A stretch of 64,000 bases of DNA. Source: Thiodiazotropha sp040506275. GTDB taxonomy: Bacteria; Pseudomonadota; Gammaproteobacteria; Chromatiales; Chromatiaceae. Below the pieces are notes generated by a model, which ran no database searches, had not been told where the DNA came from, and saw only the letters and a list, made by a program, of their open reading frames with translations. The position numbers and the translations under genes are program-made. This document shows positions 33,953-43,115 of the stretch, piece after piece; position 1 is the first letter of the stretch; the number at the start of each line of letters is the position of its first letter. The DNA lies in contig JBEVXD010000001.1 of NCBI GenBank assembly GCA_040506275.1, forward strand, positions 558,001-622,000, written 5' to 3'.

Positions 33953-34729
33953 ATGAATAAACAGAGTGAAAATTCTCCCCAGGTATGGTTCGTAAAGCAT
34001 GAAGGGCTGGTTTCCGGGCCTGTTACAGCGTCACGAATCAGACAGTTACTGTTGGATGGTGCACTTGATTTAAGTGATCAAATAAGCCTTGATCAACAAG
34101 AGTGGCAGCAGATTTTACAGGTACCCAGCGTGGTGCCCCTACAATTGCGTGCAGATTCCGGGGATAAGGATGCGATAGCGAGGATAGAGGCGCGAGCACA
34201 GACTAGAAACAAGGAACGAGCGCGGATAGGCCGGGTTCCTGTACTACCTTTGACGGTTTTAACAGTGGTCTTGGGAGCTGCACTACTTATCTCTCTGTTG
34301 ATTGGGATGCCGGATCAAATTGATACGCCTCAATGTGATCAACCGCCTGCACCGGGTATCAACTGGCGAAATTGTTTGCTGGTTGGCATCGACGTTGGAT
34401 CAGCTAGTCTGGCTGGGGCAAATATGAATAGTGCTGTGTTACGTCAGGGAAAATTCAGTGCTACCAACCTGAATGGCGTAGATTTGAGCTATGCAGATAT
34501 GCGGCAGGCTGATCTACGCTATGCTCAGATGCAACAGAGTCTTCTTGTGGGAACAAACCTGCAAGGTGTGGATCTTCGGGATGCCGACCTAAGTAACAGT
34601 GATTTACAGTTTGCTGATTTGAGTGGAAGTCGTATTGGCGGGGTGCTCTGGTCTGGTGCTCGATTGGATAATGCAATATGGTTCGATGGCCGAACTTGTG
34701 GTGAAAAATCAATTGGTCAATGCCGCTGA
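33953..34729 (+). CDS. GYF-like domain membrane protein with pentapeptide repeats
   Basis: The 258 residues begin with a GYF_2/DUF4339-like domain (~10-60, VWFVKHEGLVSGPVTASRIR), then a basic linker, one transmembrane helix (~97-120), and a pentapeptide-repeat domain (~150-235) with units such as ADLRYAQMQQ and ADLSNSDLQFADLSGSRI. Four cysteines flank the repeat. The repeats would form a right-handed helix outside the membrane if the basic linker is cytoplasmic. Function is unknown. No partner gene is adjacent. Confidence 0.8.
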   Translation: MNKQSENSPQVWFVKHEGLVSGPVTASRIRQLLLDGALDLSDQISLDQQEWQQILQVPSVVPLQLRADSGDKDAIARIEARAQTRNKERARIGRVPVLPLTVLTVVLGAALLISLLIGMPDQIDTPQCDQPPAPGINWRNCLLVGIDVGSASLAGANMNSAVLRQGKFSATNLNGVDLSYADMRQADLRYAQMQQSLLVGTNLQGVDLRDADLSNSDLQFADLSGSRIGGVLWSGARLDNAIWFDGRTCGEKSIGQCR

Positions 34730-34768
34730 CAGAATAAGGAAGCTATTCCAGTAATCTGCCAGAGCCGA

Positions 34769-35350
34769 TTATACATCTGGAAATGACTCGGTCTCATAGC
34801 GTTCAATCTGCAGGGTATCAGACCAGTAGCCTGCTGCTAATCCAGCTTTCATTTTGAGGTGTTGTAGAAAGCTATCGGGATCTGGAAGGGATTCCCAAAC
34901 TGATGGCAGGAAGGTACCTCTGCGCATACCTTCAATCAGAATCAAACCATCTCTGCCTGGCCTGATTTTTTCAATGAGATCAGCTTCCGATTCAAACGTC
35001 AGAGGCTCAGCAGGAGTCAGCACTGAGATGTGAATTGACAATCTATCTCTTTCGCTTGTGCCTAGTGGTGGGAAGCGGGGATCATGGAATGCCGCTGAAT
35101 ATGCGTTTTCCGCCACATCACACACCAGGGCCTGATTTGCTTCTAGATGGCCAATGCATCCTCTCAGCTCATTAGCTATCTCCAATGTAACAAAGCTGGC
35201 GCGTTCGGCTTGTAATTCAATAGCATAATCATGCGGGTTTAGATTGAGGTGTTTGTGGTGTGTAAGGCCATATTCTATTGATAAACCTGCAATCTCCAAT
35301 AATTGTCTGCGATTGCTCTCGGAGAGCGGGTTTTGGTTTGTGGTATTCAT
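34769..35350 (-). CDS. AMMECR1-domain protein (AmmeMemoRadiSam system protein A-like)
   Basis: A 193-residue AMMECR1 family protein. It has the conserved FVTLEIANELRGCIGHLEA (~48-65; core LRGCIG), FHDPRFPPL and the C-terminal GTFLPSVWESL and FLQHLKMKAGL. In many genomes it occurs with MEMO and radical SAM partners, which are absent here. ATG at 35350 has GGAG six bases upstream and is preferred to an earlier ATG. The molecular function is not established. Confidence 0.87.
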   Translation of the reverse strand: MNTTNQNPLSESNRRQLLEIAGLSIEYGLTHHKHLNLNPHDYAIELQAERASFVTLEIANELRGCIGHLEANQALVCDVAENAYSAAFHDPRFPPLGTSERDRLSIHISVLTPAEPLTFESEADLIEKIRPGRDGLILIEGMRRGTFLPSVWESLPDPDSFLQHLKMKAGLAAGYWSDTLQIERYETESFPDV

Positions 35351-35842
35351 GATCCGCTCCATACAAGAGGGAAGCACTATTTGTTATCCCGGCAAGCTTC
35401 GGTCTCACCTTTTTCATTCAAACTGTTCGGGGCGACAAGGAGGCTCTTGTTCTGCGTTGTGACTCTTGACAAGGGGGGCAGCCATTACCTACGAGTCACG
35501 CCTTGATCAAGGGCCTTCTTGTCGCCCTGAGCCTGCCTATTTAAGGTGCCGGGTTAATAACAACAGAATAACTGGTTTTTCTGATAATAGATCAAAGCAT
35601 TAAACTACCCATCATCTAAGAGGATAGCCTATCAACACTACTCTGTTCGCGCCTGAGTTGAGGAGCGGCCAAATCAGGATGCGCCAAATATCAAGCTGAA
35701 TCATTCTTGATCCTACCTGCGTCATGATTCACGGACTAAAAGAAATTTCTGGATCTACTCAACTATCTGATCAGCTGTTCTGGATTAGTCGCCCCTGGTT
35801 CGACATAATCCGCTCCTTGGTATTTTCCTATGGATAAATGTT
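35351..35842. other. Intergenic region between AMMECR1-like gene and rdgC
   Basis: No gene is visible. It carries a deleted mobile element (35482-35559) and an imperfect inverted repeat of 14 bases (GGGCGACAAGGAGG at 35430-35443 and its near complement at 35514-35527). The rest, up to rdgC, has no structure I recognise and should contain the rdgC promoter. Confidence 0.5.
35482..35559. mobile_element. Deleted short element related to those at 6182 and 42719
   Basis: The left part 35482-35514 matches 6182-6214. The right part shares GGGCCTTCTTGTCGCCC and the end GTGCCGGGTTAATA with the element at 42719-42828. No matching left terminal repeat is present, so the copy is incomplete. Confidence 0.65.
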
Positions 35843-36748
35843 ATGTGGTTTAAGAATCTTCGGATCTATCTGTTACAGCAGCCCTTCAATCTTTCTCAGG
35901 ATGCTATGGAGGAGCAGCTGAAGAGTAAAGCTTTCCAAAACTGTGGTAGCCAGGACCTGATGAGTATGGGGTGGGACACTCCTCTGGGAAGAAATACCGA
36001 TAGCCTAGTGCATGAGATAGCTGGTTGTCAGATGATCTGTGCCAGGCAGGAGGAGAAACTGCTGCCCTCAACAGTCATCAAGGAGATCATGGAGGAGAGA
36101 CTGGCAGAAATTGAACAGGAGGAGGGACGCAAGGTGGGTCGCAAGGAGAGGACCGAACTGAGAGAGGATATCTTTCAACAGCTTCTGCCACAGGCATTTA
36201 GTCGACACAATCGGCAATATGCCATGATCGACAAGCAGCAAGGCTGGATACTGGTCGATGCCTCGAGCGCAAACAAAGCAGAGGCCCTGATAACCTTGCT
36301 GAGAGAGACCCTGGGCTCTCTCCCTGTTAACCCGTTGGAGAGTGCCACGGCTCCAACCTATGTGATGACTGAATGGCTGAAACACCCTGGACAGCACAAA
36401 AACTTTTCTCTTCTGGATAGCTGCGAGCTTCAGGATCGCTCCGATGAATCAAGCGTATTACGCTGCAAAGGGCAGGATTTGACGGCTGACGAGATTTTGG
36501 CCCACTTAGAGGCAGGTAAGGATGTTGTTAAACTTGCTGTCGAATGGGATGAACGGATCTCCTGCCTGATTGAGTCAGATCTCTCTATCAAAAGATTGAG
36601 ATTCCTCGATTTGCTTCAGGAACAGGCTGCCGATAATCAAATAGAAACGGAAGCCGATGCATTCGATAGCCATTTTACCCTGATGAGTCTGGAGTTCAGG
36701 CGACTATTGCCGGAAATGTTCGAACTATTTGGTGGTGTTGCAGAGTAG
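35843..36748 (+). CDS. rdgC: Recombination-associated protein RdgC
   Basis: A ring-shaped dimeric double-stranded DNA-binding protein that limits RecA activity. It has 301 residues with the family N-terminus MWFKNLRIYLLQQPF, then GWDTPLGR (~48) and a long middle segment with EKLLPSTVIKEIMEERLAEI. The C-terminal half (ESATAPTYVMTEWL, SCELQDRSDESSVLRCKGQDL) is also typical. Length is normal. It is monocistronic. Confidence 0.95.
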   Translation: MWFKNLRIYLLQQPFNLSQDAMEEQLKSKAFQNCGSQDLMSMGWDTPLGRNTDSLVHEIAGCQMICARQEEKLLPSTVIKEIMEERLAEIEQEEGRKVGRKERTELREDIFQQLLPQAFSRHNRQYAMIDKQQGWILVDASSANKAEALITLLRETLGSLPVNPLESATAPTYVMTEWLKHPGQHKNFSLLDSCELQDRSDESSVLRCKGQDLTADEILAHLEAGKDVVKLAVEWDERISCLIESDLSIKRLRFLDLLQEQAADNQIETEADAFDSHFTLMSLEFRRLLPEMFELFGGVAE

Positions 36749-37042
36749 AAGGTTGAATATGGAGTATTGTTGCTAGAAGGGGACGCATTGCAATATTTTG
36801 GCAACAGGTTACCGAATAACCTGATGTAGTTTGTGGTTTATTGACTCAGGTCAATGTCGATACCGAGTAGAATCTTTAGTCTCTCTCTACGCTCACGGTT
36901 GGTCGTTTCCGTGTTAAGCGCTAGTCTGGCGGGGATAGATGGCCCAATTGCCTCCAGGGTCATCCCCCGCCTGTTTTTTTCTGATACTTGTCCCTATTTT
37001 ATAGCCACTTTTTCAGTGACGAGCTAACCAGAAACAATCTGA

Positions 37043-38050
37043 TTAGTAGTTGTAGTATTCCAGAAACCAACGTGCAAAGTTGCTGACGCCATCTTCCAGT
37101 TGGGTGTCGGGCTTATAGCCGGTATCTTCGATAAGATCAGTCACGTCTGCATAGGTCGCGACCACATCACCATCTTGCAGAGGCAGCAGATTAAGCTCAG
37201 CCTTCTTACCCAGACTCTGCTCTAGCAGTTCTATATATCGCATCAGTTCAACTGGTTGATTATTACCAATATTATACAAACGATAGGGGGCAGTACTGCT
37301 GGCCGAATCAGGATGGTCTGAGTCCCACTCCGGATTAGGTTGGGGTATACGATCCAGTACTCTGATCACACCTTCTACAATATCATCGATATAGGTGAAG
37401 TCACGCCGATGTTTACCATAGTTGAATACATCTATAGGCTCACCACGCATGATCTTATGGGCGAACTTCAGCATCGCCATATCAGGGCGACTCCAGGGGC
37501 CGTAAACGGTAAAAAAGCGTAGGCCGGTGGTGGGTATGCGGTAGAGGTGACTATAAGTATGTGCCATCAATTCATTGGCTTTTTTTGTGGCTGCATATAG
37601 GCTGACCGGGTGGTTGACGTTGTCATGCACAGAGAAAGGCATTGAGGTGTTAGCCCCATAGACTGAGCTGCTTGAAGCGTATACCAGATGTTCAACATCA
37701 TGTTGACGGCAGCCTTCCAGAATATGGCCAAATCCGACTAAATTTGAATCGACATAGGCAAGTGGGTTTTCAATTGAGTAACGCACCCCGGCCTGAGCTG
37801 CAAGGTTGACCACTCTATGTGGCTTATACTCAGCAAAGATATTTGCAATCTCCTCCCTCTCTTCAAGCTCAATGCGCAGATCAGTGAAGTTGGGATGAGA
37901 TTGGGTACGGGCCAGACGGGCTTTTTTTAAATCAACATCATAGTAGTCATTCAGACAATCGATGCTGATTACGCTATCGCCTCGCTCTAATAAGCGTAAA
38001 GATAAAGCAGATCCTATAAATCCGGCCCCACCGGTAACAAGTACTCGCAT
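37043..38050 (-). CDS. UDP-glucuronate 4-epimerase-like SDR enzyme
   Basis: A 335-residue extended short-chain dehydrogenase. The NAD-binding GGAGFIGSAL (~8), DCLNDYYDVDLKKARLA (~32-48; typical of UDP-GlcA epimerases) and the catalytic SSSSVYGANTSMPF with YAATKK are all present. The likely reaction is UDP-glucuronate to UDP-galacturonate, for capsule, lipopolysaccharide or exopolysaccharide. It is on the same strand as the next two nucleotide-sugar genes but 113 bases apart. No glycosyltransferase is adjacent. Confidence 0.87.
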   Translation of the reverse strand: MRVLVTGGAGFIGSALSLRLLERGDSVISIDCLNDYYDVDLKKARLARTQSHPNFTDLRIELEEREEIANIFAEYKPHRVVNLAAQAGVRYSIENPLAYVDSNLVGFGHILEGCRQHDVEHLVYASSSSVYGANTSMPFSVHDNVNHPVSLYAATKKANELMAHTYSHLYRIPTTGLRFFTVYGPWSRPDMAMLKFAHKIMRGEPIDVFNYGKHRRDFTYIDDIVEGVIRVLDRIPQPNPEWDSDHPDSASSTAPYRLYNIGNNQPVELMRYIELLEQSLGKKAELNLLPLQDGDVVATYADVTDLIEDTGYKPDTQLEDGVSNFARWFLEYYNY

Positions 38051-38163
38051 GATTTACTTCCTTAAGGTTGTACTTAAAATACTGAGTCCATTAGTATGAA
38101 GACTAATTGATAGTGGCATTCGTTTGAAACGTCGCTTTGTGTGCACAATCAACAAATATTATG

Positions 38164-39198
38164 TTAATTCGCAAGATCCTCGATATACCAGGACATGGCT
38201 TCTGACAGCCCTTGATCAATAATATGTGTTGGTTGATAGCCAAGAAGATCTTTGGCCTTGTCTATATTTGCCAATGAGTGTCTGACATCACCAGCACGAA
38301 AATCACGGTAGACCGGTGAGATGTCACTCAGGTAGGTGAAGCGCTGTGCAAGAATGTCTCTTATTTTAGTGAATAATTGGTTCAGGGTGGTTCGGTCACC
38401 CACGGCTACATTGTATACCTGATTACAGGCATCCGGATTTGTTGCTGTCGCCGCTAAAAGATTTGCTTGAACCGCATTGTCGATATAACAGAAATCGCGG
38501 CTTGTCTCTCCGTCGCCATTGATGAAAACATCATCCCGATCGATCATTGATGCAACCCATTTAGGGATGACGGCGGCATAGGCTCCATTTGGATCCTGTC
38601 GTCTACCGAATATATTGAAATATCTCAGTCCGATAGTATTGAAATCATAACAACGGGCGAACACCTGGGCATAGTGTTCGTTAACCAGTTTTGTTACTGC
38701 ATAGGGTGAGAGAGGGTTACCTATTTTGTCCTCTACTTTGGGTAAACCGGGGTGGTCACCGTATGTAGAGCTTGAGGCAGCATATACAAAACGTTTTACT
38801 TCTGCATCCCGAGCAGCAACCAACATATTCAGAAAGCCACTGATATTGCTCTCATTTGTGGTGATTGGATCAGTCAGTGAACGAGGGACCGATCCCAGCG
38901 CAGCCTGATGCAGGACATAATCGACATCACGACAGGCCTCGTGGCAAGTCTGTAAATTTCGAATATCGCCCTCAATGAAACGAAATCCAGTCCACTGCTC
39001 CTCTGATACAGAAGCCTTTACCTTGTCAAAATTATAAGCATGACCGGTGGCAAAGTTATCCAACCCAACGACTTTCTGATTCAGCTTCAGCAGGGTTTCC
39101 AGCAGGTTTGAGCCGATGAAGCCTGCAACGCCAGTAACCAGCCAGGTTGAGGGGGTGGATAGAAGGGTCTCTTTTAGAGAAGCATAGGCACTACTCAT
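38164..39198 (-). CDS. wbpP: UDP-N-acetylglucosamine/glucuronate C4-epimerase (WbpP/TviC type)
   Basis: A 344-residue extended SDR protein. The NAD-binding GVAGFIGSNLLETLL (~23) is followed by LDNFATGHAYNFDKV (~48) and catalytic SSSTYGDHPGLPK with YAVTKLVNE. The extended N-terminus and QAALGSVPRSLTDP are typical of WbpP/TviC, which epimerise UDP-GlcNAc or UDP-GlcNAcA at C4. It overlaps the dehydrogenase gene by four bases. The pair should make UDP-GalNAc uronic acid. Confidence 0.88.
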   Translation of the reverse strand: MSSAYASLKETLLSTPSTWLVTGVAGFIGSNLLETLLKLNQKVVGLDNFATGHAYNFDKVKASVSEEQWTGFRFIEGDIRNLQTCHEACRDVDYVLHQAALGSVPRSLTDPITTNESNISGFLNMLVAARDAEVKRFVYAASSSTYGDHPGLPKVEDKIGNPLSPYAVTKLVNEHYAQVFARCYDFNTIGLRYFNIFGRRQDPNGAYAAVIPKWVASMIDRDDVFINGDGETSRDFCYIDNAVQANLLAATATNPDACNQVYNVAVGDRTTLNQLFTKIRDILAQRFTYLSDISPVYRDFRAGDVRHSLANIDKAKDLLGYQPTHIIDQGLSEAMSWYIEDLAN

Positions 39199-40472
39199 AG
39201 TCTTGCATCTACATCGTCAACAGGAAGAACATGCTTGACGTCATAAAGCACACCATTCTCCGTGCACAGCGCTCTAATCCTCTCTGAACCCATCTCCTGA
39301 AACTCCCGATGAGCGACCGCGAGTATAACGGCATCGTAAGCACCTTCAGTTAGTCCAGGGATTGGCCTCAGGCCGTATTCCTCTTCAGCTTCGTCCGCGT
39401 CAACCCAAGGGTCATATACGTCTACTTGTGCCCCGTATTCCTCAAATTCGCTGACAATATCAACAACGCGGGTATTGCGCAGATCCGGACAGTTTTCCTT
39501 GAAGGTAAGGCCCAGTACTAGAACCTTGCTGTTGTAGGTGGACATACCCCTTTTCAGCATCATCTTGACGGCACTGTGTACAACATAAGCCCCCATGCCA
39601 TCATTAAGACGACGACCGGCGAGGATAATCTCAGGCTGATATCCGATGGATTGAGCTTTATGGGTCAGGTAATAGGGATCTACACCGATACAGTGTCCAC
39701 CCACCAGACCGGGCCGGAAAGGCAGGAAATTCCACTTGCTACCTGCAGCTTCCAGCACCTCGAGGGTGTCGATACCCAACTTATTGAAAATCAAAGCCAG
39801 CTCGTTAATCAGCGCTATATTTACATCCCGTTGGGTGTTTTCAATAACTTTCGCGGCCTCAGCAACTTTAATACTGCTGGCCTTGTGGGTGCCTGCTGTG
39901 ATTACGCTCTTGTAGAGCTCGTCAACGAAGTCAGCGACTTCAGGGGTTGATCCTGAAGTAACCTTTTTTATGGTTGGGAGACGATGCTCCTTATCGCCTG
40001 GGTTGATTCGCTCCGGGCTGTAACCTACGAAAAAGTCCTGATTGAATTTAAGACCGGAGTCAGCCTCCATGATCGGTACGCAAACCTCTTCGGTCGCACC
40101 TGGATAGACAGTGGACTCAAAGATTGCGATATCGCCTGGCTTTAAGACCTTTCCCAAAGCATGACTGGCACCAACTAATGGACTCAAATCGGGTTGTTTG
40201 TGTTCATTGATCGGGGTTGGAACTGTGACAATAAACACATTGCACGGGTTCAGATCTTCCAGACTGCTGGTATAACTGAGATGAGGAATCAGTTTCAGTT
40301 CGGCAGGGTCGACCTCCAGGGAACTGTCTTTCCCCTGTTTGAGTTCCTCAACACGTGCTTCATTGATATCCAACCCGATTGTGGGGAACTTTTTTCCAAA
40401 TTCGACTGCCAATGGCAGACCCACGTAACCAAGACCAAGTACACCAATGTGTACTTTTTCAAAATCAATCAT
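39195..40472 (-). CDS. wbpO: Nucleotide-sugar 6-dehydrogenase (WbpO/TviB type)
   Basis: NAD-dependent enzyme oxidising the C6 hydroxyl of UDP-GalNAc or UDP-GlcNAc to the uronic acid in two steps. It has 425 residues with the N-terminal NAD motif GLGYVGLPLAVEFGKK (~14), the catalytic cysteine in GGHCIGVDPYYL (~261) and the C-terminal domain LGLTFKENCPDLRNTRV (~322). First gene of a two-gene unit with the epimerase. Substrate choice between GlcNAc and GalNAc cannot be read from sequence alone. Confidence 0.9.
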   Translation of the reverse strand: MIDFEKVHIGVLGLGYVGLPLAVEFGKKFPTIGLDINEARVEELKQGKDSSLEVDPAELKLIPHLSYTSSLEDLNPCNVFIVTVPTPINEHKQPDLSPLVGASHALGKVLKPGDIAIFESTVYPGATEEVCVPIMEADSGLKFNQDFFVGYSPERINPGDKEHRLPTIKKVTSGSTPEVADFVDELYKSVITAGTHKASSIKVAEAAKVIENTQRDVNIALINELALIFNKLGIDTLEVLEAAGSKWNFLPFRPGLVGGHCIGVDPYYLTHKAQSIGYQPEIILAGRRLNDGMGAYVVHSAVKMMLKRGMSTYNSKVLVLGLTFKENCPDLRNTRVVDIVSEFEEYGAQVDVYDPWVDADEAEEEYGLRPIPGLTEGAYDAVILAVAHREFQEMGSERIRALCTENGVLYDVKHVLPVDDVDARL

Positions 40473-40619
40473 GCTTTGATTCCTTATGCCATGAGAGTGT
40501 GAAATTGTTGTTCGATAGCAGACCGTGCGAAATCTAGCCTAGATTCAACAAATCCGATCAAGATGGTGAATGATAACGTGGCATGCTATTGAAATCGAGG
40601 AATTTGTATGTCCAAGTCT

Positions 40620-40888
40620 TAGGGCCTGTTAACACTAATCCAATAGGCCCTGTTGTGCCTGAAAAAGCGCTAATCAAGGTGCGAGGAGCGTAGTTTGGTT
40701 GTTCCAAATGAGTGACGAGCAACGCCGAGTGGCGCTTTTTCAGGCGCAACCCGAAGGGCTGGGTCTGTTTTTGCGCCCAGTGGCATTATCATTCGCGCAT
40801 GTAGCCGAGCCACACCACGCTGATTCCGCCTTGCTGGAGACAAAAACAGTCCCAGCAGGGCATAGTGGATTAGTGTTAACAGGCCCTA
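40620..40888. mobile_element. 269-bp MITE-like element with perfect 23-bp terminal repeats
   Basis: The ends (40620-40642 and 40866-40888) are perfect inverted repeats beginning TAGGGCCTGTTAACAC. Inside is a second inverted pair, CCTGAAAAAGCGC (~40658) and GCGCTTTTTCAGG (~40732). No ORF with transposase features is present. The outer TA could be the target duplication. A solo remnant of the same end is at 3205. Confidence 0.88.
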
Positions 40889-40898
40889 GTGTGTCGTA

Positions 40899-40914
40899 TG
40901 TACAGTAAACTGTA
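40899..40914. promoter_or_regulatory. Perfect 16-bp palindrome upstream of the radical SAM gene
   Basis: GTACAGTAAACTGTAC has 6-base arms (GTACAG/CTGTAC) around TAAA and lies about 70 bases before the likely start. The CTG-N-CAG-type symmetry resembles SOS-like operators only loosely: the LexA box CTGT-N8-ACAG is not matched in that order. A repressor site is possible but unproven. Confidence 0.3.
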
Positions 40915-40984
40915 CACTGAGAACTCAAAGAATTAGCATCAGGCAGAGTTTGCCCAGCTCATCTCCCGCTTGGTTACTCCCGGC

Positions 40985-42706
40985 ATGGATCGAAAATTGT
41001 CACAAAACATTGATACTGAAAACCAACCTAAAGTTGCTCTAGTCGGACTTCATGCCGGGTATAGTCACAGCTCTCTGGCACTTCAATCCATAGCAGCCTA
41101 TGCCGACAGCTGGAGTTGTCCACACCAGATGCAACTGTTTGAAACCATGGTGAATACAAACCATCAGGCTTTGATAGAAAATCTCGTAGACTATGAACCT
41201 CAAATCCTGGGGTTTTCCACCTATCTATGGAACATAGCTGCCAGCATTCGTTTAATTCGTCTGATCAAACAGTTACTACCTGATGTATGGATATTGTTTG
41301 GTGGACCCGAGGCCGGTGCCAGAGGAACAGAGTTACTGTCGGCTATAACTGAGCTCGATTTTGTCATAGAGGGGGAGGGGGAAGAGGCATTTTCAGATTT
41401 AATGAAGGTTTTATTACATAGGGAGGGTGCATATGAGGAAATTTCAGGATTAGTTTTCCGAGATCAAGGTGTTATACAGCAAAACCCTATTCGGTTACTT
41501 CCAGTAGAGAAAATACCCGCCACCCTGTCAAATGGCCTATTCGAAGGAGGAAAATCTCTGGTTTACTGGGAAACCTCCAGAGGGTGTCCATATCAATGTA
41601 CATTCTGTACCAGTGCAACAGATCGTCTGAGAGCATTTCCTATGGAGCGGGTCGAAGCTGACCTGAAGGTGCTCGAACAGCTATCAAACAAAACAATCAA
41701 GCTTCTCGATCGCAGTTTTCATCTTGGTAAACAAAGGACTACAGAGCTACTTAAACGCTTCGCTGAGACACCTCCGGGATTACGCTTCCATCTTGAACTC
41801 AATCCTGACCGTATCTCTGAGCAAGCAATGACCATCTTCAGTCAGGCAGATGCAGGGAAATTCCAATTTGAGATTGGATTGCAGACACTGGATGACGATG
41901 TGCTTACTCGGATCGATCGGCGTATGGATGTGGCTAAGGCGCTGGAGAATATCCGCCAACTTATTGAGATGCGGCGTCATCCTGTCCATCTCGATCTGAT
42001 TGTTGGCTTACCTGGTGAAAACAGCATCCAATGTGCCAGCTCCCTGGATCAGACGTTTAAACTCTCTCCTGATCACCTGCAATTGGGGATTTTGAAGTTG
42101 TTGCCTGGGACACCTCTGCATACTCAGGCACGACAATTGGGATATCGATGGGATAGGGAACCTCCCTATGAGGTTTTATCCAACCCAACATTAGGATTCA
42201 AGGAGATAGCTCAGTTTAAACGCTATGCTGAGCTACTAGAGCGCCTCTATAACAGTGGCTTAATGCGAAACACACTAACCGGCCTTGTGGCATCCTCTTT
42301 CTCAGGCCGCCTTAGTCTCTGCTTCGATCGCCTACTGGAAGTCTCAGGACAAGGATTGGCAAGAGATAATCTGCAACCTGACTCCCTTTTTGGTTACATG
42401 TGTAGTTTCATTGAGCCTTATGTTGAAAAATCTCCAAACCTGGAGGAGTGGTTACTCTGGGACTACTGTCAGTTCAGTCTGGTGAACGGTAAGACACCAA
42501 GATGGATCGCCGATAGACTGGTAGAGAATGATCAGTTTAATGTACAGGGTAGTCGCAGGCGGCTGCCAGTTCTTGGTTTAACTGCAGAGGCGGCATCTCT
42601 GATTAACAGTCAATCGGGACAAGGATTTGTTGCAGGCCGATATGCACTATGGCCAAGGCAGCATAAAAAAGGGAAACCGGTAGAGATTATTCAGATTGAT
42701 ACGTGA
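40985..42706 (+). CDS. B12-binding radical SAM protein
   Basis: The 573 residues comprise a cobalamin-binding domain (~15-150, VALVGLHAGYSHSSLALQSI and STYLWNIAASIRL), a radical SAM core with the [4Fe-4S] motif SRGCPYQCTFCTS (~200-212), and a C-terminal DUF4080-like region (~390-570). The usual DxHxxG B12 motif is not obvious, so cobalamin may bind base-on or not at all. Related proteins are anaerobic-type oxidoreductases or methylases of unknown substrate. ATG 40985 is chosen over an in-frame TTG at 40970. Both starts have weak ribosome-binding sites. Confidence 0.82.
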   Translation: MDRKLSQNIDTENQPKVALVGLHAGYSHSSLALQSIAAYADSWSCPHQMQLFETMVNTNHQALIENLVDYEPQILGFSTYLWNIAASIRLIRLIKQLLPDVWILFGGPEAGARGTELLSAITELDFVIEGEGEEAFSDLMKVLLHREGAYEEISGLVFRDQGVIQQNPIRLLPVEKIPATLSNGLFEGGKSLVYWETSRGCPYQCTFCTSATDRLRAFPMERVEADLKVLEQLSNKTIKLLDRSFHLGKQRTTELLKRFAETPPGLRFHLELNPDRISEQAMTIFSQADAGKFQFEIGLQTLDDDVLTRIDRRMDVAKALENIRQLIEMRRHPVHLDLIVGLPGENSIQCASSLDQTFKLSPDHLQLGILKLLPGTPLHTQARQLGYRWDREPPYEVLSNPTLGFKEIAQFKRYAELLERLYNSGLMRNTLTGLVASSFSGRLSLCFDRLLEVSGQGLARDNLQPDSLFGYMCSFIEPYVEKSPNLEEWLLWDYCQFSLVNGKTPRWIADRLVENDQFNVQGSRRRLPVLGLTAEAASLINSQSGQGFVAGRYALWPRQHKKGKPVEIIQIDT

Positions 42707-43115
42707 AATCCACGACGGTTAACCCGGCACCTTAATGGGTAGGTTCAGGGCCTTCTTATCGCCCCTAACAGTTTGAACGTATAAGGACTGGCCGAAGCGA
42801 GCCTGCCTAATAATGTGCCGGGTTAATAAAGATAAGAAATTCATATTTTTTGGATCACTGAAAGTGTTTTTAGCAGAATGTCTGCATTGATAACTTCAGG
42901 GGGTATTCGATCTCATAGGCCTTAAGCGCTATGATTACGTTATGAATTAATCTTAAACAGCTCATTTAATCCTCCTCGAGGTGGTAGTATCGGTGCGAAA
43001 CACTAGACTAGGGATGAGCAATTACCCTTTGCAAAAGTTAAGGTAGTACTCCTGAGTTTAGGTAGGCAAGCCCATTCCCCGGAGATCCTGACAAGAAAGC
43101 TATAAATGAGGCTAA
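42707..43115 (+). other. Leader region of the rpfC-like gene
   Basis: No gene. After the short element at 42719-42828, about 285 bases remain before the kinase start. They include TACCCTT/AAGGTA near 43023-43045, which can pair in a short stem, and TGAGG close to the start. I compared it mentally with common riboswitch cores and recognise none. Confidence 0.4.
42719..42828. mobile_element. ~108-bp short element with TTAACCCGGCACC ends
   Basis: The left end TTAACCCGGCACCTTAAT and right end ending GTGCCGGGTTAATA are inverted repeats. The outermost ten bases TTAACCCGGC are the same as in the 200-bp elements, suggesting one transposase served both. The interior (GGGCCTTCTTATCGCCCC) matches the deleted copy at 35482. 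Confidence 0.8.

Larger units (their letters stand above)
40473..40984. other. Intergenic region with a 269-bp element
   Basis: No gene. It separates the divergent dehydrogenase and radical SAM genes. Bases 40620-40888 are a complete short mobile element. The ~95 bases between it and the radical SAM start, including a partly palindromic GTACAGTAAACTGTAC at 40899-40914, may hold that gene's promoter or an operator. Confidence 0.6.

Noticed and set aside
40899..40914. LexA (SOS) box upstream of the radical SAM gene
   Set aside because: The palindrome GTACAG-TAAA-CTGTAC has the half-sites in the wrong order for CTGT-N8-ACAG.
42829..43115. Riboswitch in the rpfC leader
   Set aside because: Bits such as GGTAGG recalled a c-di-GMP aptamer, but the conserved core and pairing order are absent.
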